In this document: positions 54,500 to 64,000 of the stretch, one piece after another
How the letters are laid out: each line of letters opens with the position of its first letter
How positions within the stretch are numbered: position 1 is the first letter of the stretch
Assembly (NCBI GenBank): GCA_910574455.1
Contig: CAJSYZ010000002.1
Span: 5,977,671 to 6,041,670, forward strand
Direction of reading: 5' to 3'
Length of the DNA stretch: 64,000 nucleotides
Source: Trichaptum fuscoviolaceum
Lineage: Eukaryota > Basidiomycota > Agaricomycetes > Hymenochaetales > Trichaptaceae
Position numbers and translations under genes: made by a program
Notes under the pieces: generated by a model
Databases searched by the model: none
The model's input: only the letters and a program-made list of their open reading frames with translations
What the model was told of the DNA's origin: nothing

Positions 54500-56293
54500 T
54501 CAATCGAAGAAGTGGATAAGCACAGAGTTGCCCCGACGATACCATAATGCACCGCTATATGCATCCATCCTCGGTCTGATATGCATGTCCTTTTCGCTGA
54601 GGATGTCAGAGATTTTGGAATACTTTGCTCTGGAGAAAAACTGCCCCACTGGTTCGCAGTCCGACTGAACTAAATGATTGTGCAAGTTCACAGCGCAGAG
54701 AGTCGGTGCAATAGGCTTTGATGGCGTGGTCGTGGACACTCTGGAGGACTAAGATAGTCAATGAAAGATCCAACAGCATGACCTGTCCGAGCGGCAGTTG
54801 TCAGGAGGGTACGCTCGGAGAAGTCGGGAGCGTAATAAAACAGTGCGGAGTATCTTGGACCCGTAAAGTGGTATTCGTCCATCTTTCTTTTACCCTTCTC
54901 GAAGTCGTTTATGGCAGCAGCTAATGGTGATAATCGGTTGGCCGGTAAAGTTGACATCGGGGAGAAGTTGAGTTGTGAGATCATGTAGTACTTTCGGGAA
55001 CTTAGGACTATGCGTAAGTATATGAGAATTCGGGTCGGGATCGCGGGGGCGTCGAACTCCCTAAGGTTGGGAGATTTCCAGGAGCTGGTGCAGATCGAAA
55101 CGTAATGTATAGATCGTAGTGACGTCGTGTCAGTGGTATCGGGAAGGGCAAGAGGCGCGACATGAATGAAGATGTCCTCCGATCGCACTGATGCGGATGA
55201 ACGCGTGTCATAGATTTCCACTGCGTGTTGATCCCTGCGTTCAGCTTCAGATCTTGAAAATAGAAGGGATAGAGGAGCGGCTGCATATATCAGTTTCTTA
55301 GGCGACAAGCTGACTGCGCAGAGTATGTGGCCCTGAGCTATGTTTATGCTATGAACTCTGTTCTGTAGACATTCAATGTTAGACATTATAGTGTGCATAT
55401 TGATGGCAACTCACAAGTTCCGTAACCATTGTCATCTCACCTTGACTCAAATTTCCGACCATAAATGAACCAGGTGTCCAGACAACGACCACATCATTGT
55501 GTATTTTCAGCAACAGATTATCACATGCGATTGTAAATCTCTCGAATTCTTCTGGTTGGACCTGTGGAAGTGAAAAGGTGCGAATTTCGCATGCAACTCC
55601 TGCTGAGAGATCAAAGCGGACTACAGAGGTGAATCTATAGAAGGGAAATGTTAATGGGTTATACGAATTTCGAATCATTACTCACATTTCGTCGAAATTC
55701 CGACAAACGATGAAGGCCATAATAAGCACAGTCCCATCTTCAATGAGTATACAGTCCAGATTTTTCAAAGCTTCGCCAGCGTACGATGTTATTTGGTAGT
55801 CGCAGACGTTTTCAAGATGCTCGACATCATGGCAACGAAAGTGACCATTTCCTACATGGTAGACATAATATCTTCCGCCCAGAACAAGCACGTGCAGTAG
55901 ACTAGGAGTATATCGTACGTGATGAACGGGTGCATTCAAGCTTATACTGCGAGTAGCTTTGACACCATGAGGTGACGTCCAGTTGAGGTAACATCTCGTA
56001 GCCCGAATCACGATCTCACGCAGCCTTTCGGAAGACATGAACTTGAGAGACTCGTGTGGAAGTATATTTGGCGCATGATCGTAGTCAAGCTCTTTCGCCA
56101 AGGTCAGCCAGAGATAACGAGAAAGAGATACTTTTCGCAGATATCTGCATGTCTTCGGTAACGTTGGTATAAGTCGGCTGGTACAAAGTAGATATCTTAG
56201 CGCACTGACCTGTCCAAGTTTTAGGATTGTCACGACATCGCATATTGTCAGGACAAGGAGGACTAGATCTTGAGGGAGAATATCGAGGAACAT
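54500..56293 (-). CDS. F-box-type protein
   Basis: Multi-exon; start ATG 56293. The first exon encodes an F-box start (LPQDLVLLVLTICDVVTILKLGQ). A 56-bp intron (GTCAGT...GAAG) follows, then TCRYLRKVSLSRYLWLTLAKEL completes the F-box helix pattern. Further exons down to 54500 encode a strand-rich region with repeats of the look of a beta-propeller (YYVYHVGNGHFRCHD, VVRFDLSAGVACEI, VVVVWTPGSFMVG) and a conserved end YSGALWYRRGN. F-box proteins are substrate receptors of SCF ubiquitin ligases; this family is expanded in mushrooms. Two paralogues lie to the right. Confidence 0.7.
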
Positions 56294-56690
56294 AATTATC
56301 ACTTTGTATGGAAAGGCAGCAGTATGTCGATGATGAAGTAAGAAGTACGAAGTTGAAGACGATGACGACCATTAGTAGTACTAGTACTAGTAGTAATATT
56401 ACGTAAATTTCAATGTCCGACTACTTTGAATCCACCTCGAATTTCTTTACTAACCATAACAATTCAAGCCCTGTTAAACTTCCGACGCGCTTAGAGTTTA
56501 GTCCGCTCCAAAAATTATACATGGCTAGGTATGAAAAATGGATATGGTCTTCTGATTTATATCACTACTTTGGGTACATTTCCTACACTGCATCAATCTC
56601 CAGTACCATGACACTCGTACTACTAGTACTCGGGACAATCAATACTTGATCACTCACGGAGATACTTGATACCTACTCCTAAGCCATGGG
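56294..56690. other. Intergenic region
   Basis: Upstream of the F-box gene and downstream of the secreted-protein gene. Around 56375-56400 is a TAGTACTAG-rich palindromic stretch. No coding sequence. Confidence 0.5.
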
Positions 56691-57609
56691 TTAGTCACAG
56701 AAAGTGATAGCAAGGTTAACCTATAAAACTCGTAGTTATCAGACTTCCACTAATAGCAGTTAACAGAGAATGGTCGTACTCACATCGTTTGCTTGGCAAG
56801 CGACTTGCACATTTGTATCACCCGGCTGGTGGAAGGCTGTGCTGCATCCAGAGAAGGTGCCTAGAAAAGGAGTTAGTTGATTTGGTGCTAGTCGACTGCC
56901 GGTACTGACAATCCGCTCCTGCCCCATCGCATCCGCCAAAATATCTACATTGAGTGTATAAAAGTTAATATGGCTACTTTCGTTCATTCAAAAACACTCC
57001 ATACCCAAAGCCGGAGGTTACAGAGAAAGCGTGGCTATATGTGTTCGTCTCAGAAATTATCATTTGACTGTCTCCGTACTAAGACTTACGGGGAAATGAG
57101 AGAAATATCTGTGCTAGACCCACTTCCGGGGCTGGTCGGATTCTTGAGAGTTGTCTCAATGAGAGTGCACCCCTCTCCGTTGAACCCGCACCCGCCTGGT
57201 AGAGAGAGAGTTAGTTGTTTTCAAGATATATAAATAGTAGATGAAGTCATTACCAGTTTGTAAATATCTGAATAACGATGAGGATTGATTAATGACAGTA
57301 CTTCTGTTGTTACTCACGCAATTGCACTGATGAGGGGGCCTCCGATGGTAACATCTCCGCCGGCAGACAGGACATTAGGGCCTGATATGAGCATCGGCTA
57401 TCAAAATTTCTAAGTCAAGTGTCATTTGGTTATAAGATATTAGTAGGTATTACTGTTCCAAAACCACAACTTGTAGCAACTTGTCAACGCCGTGTAGCTC
57501 CTGTAGAATTGCAATTATTCACTCACTTGTTCTGGAAATGGATGGTATGCTGTTCGGCACGTGCACCAGAAACAGCGAGCAAGACCATGGAGAGTGCAAT
57601 AGAAAACAT
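56691..57609 (-). CDS. Small secreted cysteine-rich protein
   Basis: About nine short exons on the minus strand. The first is 57609-57527 (signal peptide MFSIALSMVLLAVSGARA). The second, 57469-57454, encodes CGFGT. Later exons give PMLISGPNVLSAGGDVTIGG, then YLQTGGCGFNGEGCTLIE, NPTSPGSGSSTDISLI, HAFSVTSGFGY, FGGCDGAGADC, TAFHQPGDTNVQVACQAND and finally VNLAITFCD with the stop at 56691. The mature protein is about 135 residues with eight or so cysteines, likely disulfide-bonded. It matches my memory of a mushroom secreted family annotated as glycopeptide. Cell-wall or effector-like roles are possible but unproven. Confidence 0.75.
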
Positions 57610-58974
57610 GTTAACAAGCTGGAGGAGTTGGCAGAGTATCGAAGATTGGGGACTCAACGACCTTGCCTATCCCTAGGCTAATAACTCGACTTATTTATAC
57701 TAAATCTCTAGCAGTCCTCGGCGTGAATGATTGTTTAGGATACCTGAACTGCACACACGGTACTCACAAGTCCACGGTTTGCGAAGTTCATGTACGTGAG
57801 GGGTTATTCGTGATCTGTATAGGTTTTCCGGATCTCCGAGTCGAGCTGAACGTTCGTCAGCGAACACACTAGCAGGTGACGAAGATCAGGAACTCACACG
57901 GAGAAAGCTACACCATTCATTGCAAGTTCCAGAGCGAGACTTGGCCTCAGGTTCGGCCCTTCGAGAAGCCTTCGGGTGTGGTAGGAAATGCGTTTTCATC
58001 GGTCGGAGATCACAATTCCCTAAGAACAAAGCAGACGTCGAAGATCGAAGGGACAAGGTAGTTGTTTTCTGTTGTTCTGCGCGAGTGACGTACATTGCTG
58101 CTTAGCCTGGATCGCTCTGGTGTGCTCTCAGATCACCCAGAGCCGACGTCCGTATGCCGAGACAGCGCTTAATTGCTGGGAGCCCGAAAACATGATGATG
58201 AGATAGATCACAGAGCGCGTGAATGTAGTGAATGTAGATCGCATGCAAATCATGATTAAAGACGTGCCATCATCGTCGATTAAATGCAGACAAAGTAACA
58301 AATGCCAGGTGAAGTGTGCATACTGACGACCTGCATCAATATGAAGAATTAATTCTACGTGGTGCACAAAAGAAATAGACGTACCCTTTCTTACAGAGAA
58401 GAGGCCGATCATTTTGCCTCTGAGAATCTAACACATTTACTCCCATGTGCGATAATTTTAGGCTAGATGAGTCTCTCAGTGACATCAAAGGAGCTCAGCT
58501 AATGCATATGGAGCTTCAGCTTGAGTGCCGCGCGTGACGGCGGGTTGCTTCAATAGATGTTGATGATCAGTATCATCATTTCGCTGGGTACAAGGAAGGA
58601 AAAATGACACTCACGTTCAGAATACGGTCTCACCAATATGTCAGGGGGCATTCAATGGTGAGGAAAAACTTCAATAGTACACTATACGAGCCTTAGCTGC
58701 AGCACAGAGAAAACACAAAGATAATCCTTTAGAGTAAACCTGTGGAAGCGAGCCTGATGAGACGAGATATTCTCGGAGAGCACCTTTCGACGATGCGAAC
58801 TTCGCTGAGCTAGTAATTTCGGCACATCGGGAAGGAAAGGGCCTGAGACAAATCATGTGGAACATAGGAACGAGTTGCGTTCCGATCGCCTCCGGACTAG
58901 CGGTGATGAAAGGCCATGCGAATTCATCCGCATGAGGACAGATACTCTCAGTCGACTCAAACCGGATTCAGCTA
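57610..58974. other. Intergenic region
   Basis: Promoter side of the secreted-protein gene and 3' side of the second F-box-type copy. Short frames occur on both strands but none has splice support or a recognisable motif. Confidence 0.5.
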
Positions 58975-60300
58975 TTATCCACAGCTGTACATAATAGTCA
59001 TGTTCCTGTCTATAAATGTATCAATCAAAGTAATGGACGAACAACGACATATCACGACAATACCAAAGAGCGCCGCTATATTCAATTCAATCAGCGTTCC
59101 AGCTTGAACGTCGTGTTGAGTGAAGAGATTGCTACAAATTGTGCGATACTCCGGTGCTTTCTTGTCCAGGTCCGAGTCGATATCATAACCTTCCTGCACT
59201 ACGCTCCCCATAAGACCGTGCATATCGATTGCGAAGACAAGCGGTGTTACTATCGGCCCCGTTCCTGGGGCTGGCCATTCAAACTTCGCGAACGATCTTT
59301 TGGCACGGCCTGTTCGAGTGGCGTTAGTGAGATTACTCTTCGCCGGAGAATGAGCATCGTCATAGAGGTACATCTGGGATTGCCGTCGACACGTGAGCTT
59401 GTACTCAATAGCATGATTGTCCCGATCCAAAGTCGTAGGAGATACGCTGCTGATTTGAGAATTCGAAGTGGGTGAAAACTCGAATTGGGAAAGCATGTAG
59501 AAGTCGTCGTGCTGAGTCCACAAGTGTAGGCATAACAGAATTTGTGTAGAGGCTGCAAGAGCACCGGGAACGCGGAGATTTGGGAATTTCCACGAGCTAG
59601 TGCAGATCGAAACAAGCTCTATAGTTGAATGTACGACCTCGCCGTTTATGACGCCCGGGGTTGGGATTGGGGAAACATAGATGAAGACATCCTCTGACCG
59701 AATTCGAGTTGGAACTACCACTGATAGAGTAGAGTCATCATACTGTCGGATTACAGAAGAGTGGCCTCCTGCGAATAGAAGAGACAGAGAGTATGAGGGG
59801 GTTAAGTGGCATATGAAACGAAGTTCAACTAACTCACCACCTCTCAAGTAACTACTCTCATACCAGTCCTCCAGTTAGTCGTCACAAGAATCGATTCACT
59901 AATGGCCGTCGCCATAGTTTTATTAGTCAATCTGACTTTCCAAATTTCATCTTCGAATGAACTATAAATGCCCCCATCGCCATCGCCAACCAGTTCACCC
60001 GATGCAGTCAAGAAGGACAAAGCAGTGCTTGAAGCTCCTGAGTATAGATCTAGACGGACTACCGTAACGTTCAGAGCAGCTTCTCTAGATATCTGTGATG
60101 AGATAGATATAGAGAATAGTTCTTTCGACTCTGAAACGGACAGCCACGACTCCCACTGGGTGACTTGAACGCCCTCCTCAGTACCCACAAACCTGTTCGA
60201 CTCTCAATATTGTAAAGACATCACAGCAGAGCAGCATAGCAACGATGATGTCTTCATTGAGGTCATAGAGACTCTGTATTATAGTTATCAGTGCAAGAGG
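58975..60300 (-). pseudogene. F-box-type paralogue 2, damaged
   Basis: Near 60280-60180 the minus strand encodes an F-box half (YDLNEDIIVAMLLCCDVFTILRVEQ pattern, with no in-frame ATG seen) ending at a GT site. The next exon, from about 60150, is already equivalent to the middle of paralogue 1 (VVRLDLYSGASS), so roughly 190 residues are missing. The long exon 59830-59080 matches the C-terminal half (STSWKFPNL-like text, SVSPTTLDRD). The conserved ending YSGALWYCRDMSLF appears only after a frame change near 59078. The internal deletion plus the frameshift point to a pseudogene. Confidence 0.55.
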
Positions 60301-61165
60301 ACGATTTGTTTATGGTTAAATGACGGAGGAGCAGATTTGCAGACGGATGAAGTGTTGAAAACATCGTCGTCGCACCGATGGTTCAATTTCAGGCTCCGCA
60401 TGAAAACCGCGGTCCAGACTTTCCCACGTAGTAAGTTCAAAAAACATGAAAGAGCTGACGCGTCGGGTTCTACTAACCTCCTCACCAGTGCCAAAGTCTG
60501 CTAAAAGTTGACCATATATATCCTAGGATTGTTCTCGATGCGCATCATCCGATTAACAAATGGGCTTCTAGTATTAAAATCGTCGATGTCTATGAAAGCC
60601 AGTACCCATGGAAGTTTAGGTATAATTTAAATCTATTGAAAGTTCTTGCCATGTGACATATCGATGACTTTCTATGTTTCCTTTGTTACAGCCACCTCAG
60701 AACCCCCGATTGTATGTGATTCGCCTGCACACCCTACATGCTTAATTCACGAGTTGCTCAACGTTGCAGCCACCTCGGAACCCCCAATTGTAGGTCTGTA
60801 TGTAATTCGCCTGCATACTCTACATGCACAAATCATGAGAAAACACGACCTGCTCAGCGTTAAAGCTCCTTACTTCATCGTTGACTTGCTACCCTACATC
60901 GCTCAACATTGCTATCACCCATATAGACTTGTGGAATCTTGGATACCAATGTAAAGAAATTTTGACTTATCTTTTTTGGTGCATATCCCGTTTACTAAGC
61001 TCTACCTTTCATGCTAGACTTGCAAAAAAACACGAACGAACCGCAATTTAACGACTTAATACTCAATCCATCCGCTATCATCTGGAGTGTATACACTACG
61101 TGTACGTGCTTCTGCCATCCTACCAGACTGCCTTGCCGATAGTGTTCTCTGCGCAACAGACGAGA
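60301..61165. other. Intergenic region with a direct duplication
   Basis: Two adjacent copies of a 75-80 bp sequence (CAGCCACCTC(A/G)GAACCCCC..., ending CTACATGC) at about 60690-60750 and 60767-60830. No gene is supported. Confidence 0.5.
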
Positions 61166-62902
61166 ATGTTTGACGACACTGTACAAGCGGACACAGTAGA
61201 CTTATTCGTCACATCGTCGATACGTTGGATCCAAGTCAATCCCCAGCGCATTATACGTGCAATGGAACATTCTCTTACAATTAGCCATCCAGGACATAGG
61301 ATCGTTTGGAGAAGTGACGGTGTTGAGGACTTTCGCGGGCTGTTGGTTTCAGCATGTGCAGAACGCCTCATCCGATGGGACACTCGGCATCCAAATGACA
61401 TCTTCAATAGAGGATTTGTCCCCCGAGTCGACATGAGCCCCGATGGCCCCCTAGATAATGATTGTGTCGATCTTTTCCGGTACGCCATTGGCCCGGTGAA
61501 GTCCATCTTCGTCGGAGCCGCTCGTTATCGCCGCCAAAATGGCCGCAATGTCAGATGGACACCTCGAGTCTTGAAGAACCGGTTTGAGTATGAGATCTTT
61601 TCCTCCGGTGGTATCGATGTTAATCTCAGTCTGGGCACCTCTTTGCGTTACTCGGGTCAAATGGAGATAGCCTTCCCTGGCGGTATCAGGCCGGAATTTA
61701 TTCGAAGCGCACGCGAATATGACGAGCAAGGGAGGGCGGTACGCGTTTGGGCAAACGGAGGCTTCAACTTGACGTCAAATGGAAAAAGCCACTCGGTGCA
61801 CCTAGGGCAGCTTCCCCTCCCCTTATCTGGGCGGAGCCTTGAGGTAGTCTACTTTGGCAACGAGCCTGCTGACCAGCAAGATGGACCGGGAACCTCGTGC
61901 CAGCCACACCAAGACAACGAAGGTGATGGAAACCCCATGAAAGAAGATGGCCAGTCAGAAGAAGATCGAGACGACGCTCTAGATGGCCAGTGTCCTGTGC
62001 TCCCCAACCGTGCTATTTTCATCAGCGGGGACGACGCACCTACCGTGGGTTGCGAATACGCTATCAGTATCTTCGGAACGTCGAAGGTGCTCACCTGCCT
62101 TACCAACGAAACCGTCGGACTTCATACTTGGAAAGGGCTTACCACCCAACGCTTTCTTTGTACAGAACGAGATGGTTTTATGGGCTTCAAATATGCTTTT
62201 ACTGGAAATTCTTGGAAGTACATAGGCCGCAACTCTGGTCAATACCTTGCCTGCTTTGCAGATCGCCAGGAAAAGTGGGAGAACATATTTGCACGTGCCA
62301 ATCCTGCGGGAGGATTCACGTTGTGGATCTCTGATTCGGACAAACTGGCATCAGTCAATCGGTTAAACCTCACAGAGTTCCGGATCATGACCTCGCAATC
62401 CACAAGCGCAATCCGATTTGGCTTCACCAGGCTTCATCGTTTGGCAGCCCCGGTTTCGCCGTCTCCAGGCCTTTGGGGTGTTCGTCCTGACGGGACTGGT
62501 TCTCCAGAAGAAGGTCATGTCTACGCCATCGTATTGTACGGGACATCGAAGGCACTTACCTATGTCGACACCAAAATCCAACTTCATGACTGGACAGACC
62601 TTAAGGCACAGCGCTTCCTCTGTTGTCGGACCAATGGTCACACGGGTTTTCTCTACGACAAAGCCGATGGATCTCGTGTAAGCTATCTTGGTTACGACTC
62701 AGGAGGTGTCCTTCGTTGTAGAGAAGGGTGGCACGAACTTTGGGAGAATTTCTTTCCCAGAGCTGTTTCGGGTGTCAGCGGGGGATTTGAGTTGTGGATG
62801 GAGAAAGATGGTCGACTTAGGTCAGCCGCACAAGAGGGTATTACAATGCGGTTGATGGATACAACATCAACACTTGTTTTCTTCAAGGAGATTGAAAAGT
62901 AA
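61166..62902 (+). CDS. ADP-ribosyltransferase-like protein with two C-terminal repeat domains
   Basis: Intronless frame of 578 residues from ATG 61166; a later ATG (61262) would give 546. Residues of about 62-185 carry mono-ADP-ribosyltransferase hallmarks: Arg70 in LIRWDTRHPNDIFNRGF, a strand with SIFVGAARY (113-121), and a QME motif (165-167) whose Glu would be catalytic. This is the enterotoxin-A/pierisin-like type found in bacteria, insects and fungi. An acidic linker follows, then two repeats of about 110 residues (YAISIFGTSKVLTC / YAIVLYGTSKALTY; TTQRFLC / KAQRFLC; GGFTLWI / GGFELWM), perhaps beta-trefoil carbohydrate-binding units. No signal peptide is visible. It could act as a toxin against predators or as an intracellular modifier. 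The lack of introns is unlike every neighbour. Confidence 0.7.
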   Translation: MFDDTVQADTVDLFVTSSIRWIQVNPQRIIRAMEHSLTISHPGHRIVWRSDGVEDFRGLLVSACAERLIRWDTRHPNDIFNRGFVPRVDMSPDGPLDNDCVDLFRYAIGPVKSIFVGAARYRRQNGRNVRWTPRVLKNRFEYEIFSSGGIDVNLSLGTSLRYSGQMEIAFPGGIRPEFIRSAREYDEQGRAVRVWANGGFNLTSNGKSHSVHLGQLPLPLSGRSLEVVYFGNEPADQQDGPGTSCQPHQDNEGDGNPMKEDGQSEEDRDDALDGQCPVLPNRAIFISGDDAPTVGCEYAISIFGTSKVLTCLTNETVGLHTWKGLTTQRFLCTERDGFMGFKYAFTGNSWKYIGRNSGQYLACFADRQEKWENIFARANPAGGFTLWISDSDKLASVNRLNLTEFRIMTSQSTSAIRFGFTRLHRLAAPVSPSPGLWGVRPDGTGSPEEGHVYAIVLYGTSKALTYVDTKIQLHDWTDLKAQRFLCCRTNGHTGFLYDKADGSRVSYLGYDSGGVLRCREGWHELWENFFPRAVSGVSGGFELWMEKDGRLRSAAQEGITMRLMDTTSTLVFFKEIEK

Positions 62903-63344
62903 GATCGTTTGTTATATAAACGATACCTTTTATGTCTGGATCGAGATATCTGCCTACTCTTACTTTGTGTTGCCGCTAAATTTAGTTTGATGTATCTATG
63001 AAGGACGGGTCTAAAAATCACGGATGTAGCTCATAGATTGTAAACCGAGCACTAAGCTTTTAAAAAATATTTGAGAGCTCAACTTCAAAATAACTTCCTG
63101 AAGGTACTGTAGTGTAGGTGATTCACGAGCCGCTAAGTAACTCTCCGGCACTTCATTGGTGCGCTTAAATCTCACAATCTTTACTAGTAAGGCTGCGTTT
63201 TGCACACAAAGGAGTAGACGATAACATGAAGGTAGGGCTTCAATCAATTAATTGTGGCAAAAGAGATCAGAGTATGTAACTTTACAAAAACGAAGGGGTG
63301 CGTAACTCTGCAACTTTAAAGAGATAGCATTTAAAGACGGCTGC
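62903..63344. other. Intergenic region between convergent genes
   Basis: The 3' sides of the ADP-ribosyltransferase-like gene and the F-box-type paralogue 3. No coding sequence. Confidence 0.5.
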
Positions 63345-64000
63345 TTAATCAGTATGATGGATGAACAATGTTGAGCCGGAGAGATACCAGATTGCACTAC
63401 TATATTTTTCTATACTCAGGTCATGACCCCCATCAACGGCTGTGCCAAGGACTCCACCAATTAAACTAGGATGTTTCACCCGTCGCACGGAGCGCCCTTC
63501 CTGCGATGATTCGATAGATTCATACGGAAGTCTCTCCTCCAGAGACTCGTGCAAGTTGATAGCATATGCACCGCGTTTTTTATTGTCTATGTGCGGAATC
63601 CCAGAAGTTGACTCCCTTGACAAGCTGTGATAAGTTGCAATGACATGTCCTGATCGGCTGGCTCTCGAAACATGCATATTAAACATAGTTCTCCTTTTGT
63701 AGGAGTATGCAAGGCATTGCCGTTGATGCGTGAAGATGAATTCGTTTTCAGGAGCGTCGGCGTTGACGGATGAAATAGAAGATTTGTTCGGAGGAAAGGT
63801 TGAAGTCGGGGAGAGGAGCAGCTCGGAGACAATGTAATCGTGCTCCGTAAATTTGATATGCAGGTAGAAAAGCAATCGGGTCGAAGTCACAGGAGCTTCA
63901 AGCTCACACACGCTTGGGGTTCTCCAAGAGCTTGTGCAGAAGGACACCGCCTTTAGGAAGGCCTTGGTCATCCCAATTTCTGTCTCCGGAAATACGATTT
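63345..64000 (-). CDS. F-box-type paralogue 3, C-terminal part cut by the window end
   Basis: A minus-strand frame runs from the window edge to a stop at 63345 and matches the C-terminal half of the F-box protein at 54500-56293: SFCTSSWRTPSVCELEAP against SICTSSWKSPNLREFDAP, ELLLSPTSTFPPNKSS against QLNFSPMSTLPANR, and the ending YSSAIWYLSGSTLFIHH against YSGALWYRRGNSVLIHF. The N-terminal F-box would lie beyond the window. No break is seen in this part. Confidence 0.7.
   Translation of the reverse strand, partial: IVFPETEIGMTKAFLKAVSFCTSSWRTPSVCELEAPVTSTRLLFYLHIKFTEHDYIVSELLLSPTSTFPPNKSSISSVNADAPENEFIFTHQRQCLAYSYKRRTMFNMHVSRASRSGHVIATYHSLSRESTSGIPHIDNKKRGAYAINLHESLEERLPYESIESSQEGRSVRRVKHPSLIGGVLGTAVDGGHDLSIEKYSSAIWYLSGSTLFIHHTD

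Noticed and set aside
58128..58412. 94-codon minus-strand frame
   Set aside because: No recognisable motif, no homologous neighbour and no exon partners.

Overview
The window is nuclear DNA of a filamentous basidiomycete, most likely an Agaricomycete. Evidence: genes are broken by many 38-70 bp GT-AG introns, and the gene families are typical of mushrooms (TKL-like kinases with an HGDLR catalytic loop, F-box genes of an Agaricomycete type, a secreted cysteine-rich family, a Ty3 chromovirus, and a Prm10/ThrE membrane protein). Coordinates below come from reading frames and splice phases worked out by eye; no database search was possible.

Layout. 1-545: remnants. 972-4622 (+): a 15-exon gene whose product joins an apparently active kinase to a pseudokinase. 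4995-7461 (-): a coiled-coil, Pro/Ser-rich protein. 7600-37924: what I read as one giant DNA transposon of about 30.3 kb (about 20 kb without a nested retroelement). 38605-39154 (-): a small HMG/YABBY-like chromatin protein. 39922-42581 (+): a Prm10/ThrE-type transporter. 43000-45563 (-): a probable cohesin-loader subunit (Mau2/Scc4). 45984-50597 (-): three tandem kinase-like paralogues. 52318-53599 (+): a gene of unknown function. 54500-56293, 58975-60300 and 63345 to the window end (-): three F-box-type paralogues, one damaged and one cut by the window edge. 56691-57609 (-): a small secreted cysteine-rich protein. 61166-62902 (+): an intronless ADP-ribosyltransferase-like protein with two C-terminal repeat domains.

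The giant element. An inverted 11-bp match lies at both ends. About 32-37 bp inside each end is an array of strict 10-bp units, 9 at the left and about 12 at the right, built on GTTnnAACGC. The two outermost genes both start just inside these arrays and read inward. On the left is a DDE integrase-like gene. On the right is a 1246-aa HECT-type E3 ligase with N-terminal zinc clusters. Between them are an 803-aa nuclear-type acidic protein, a 136-aa protein, an 842-aa protein, and a protein that starts with a histone H3-tail-like sequence followed by a PHD-like finger, a caspase/CHAT-like fold and a zinc ribbon. A 56-bp minisatellite lies between the last two genes.

Nesting. A young chromovirus (549-bp LTRs with one mismatch seen, 5-bp target duplication GGAAG, probable Tf1-like self-priming) sits in the integrase gene. 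A TIR element carrying what looks like captured host coding sequence sits in the gag of that chromovirus. The copy is therefore probably immobile on its own, although several of its other genes keep intact reading frames.
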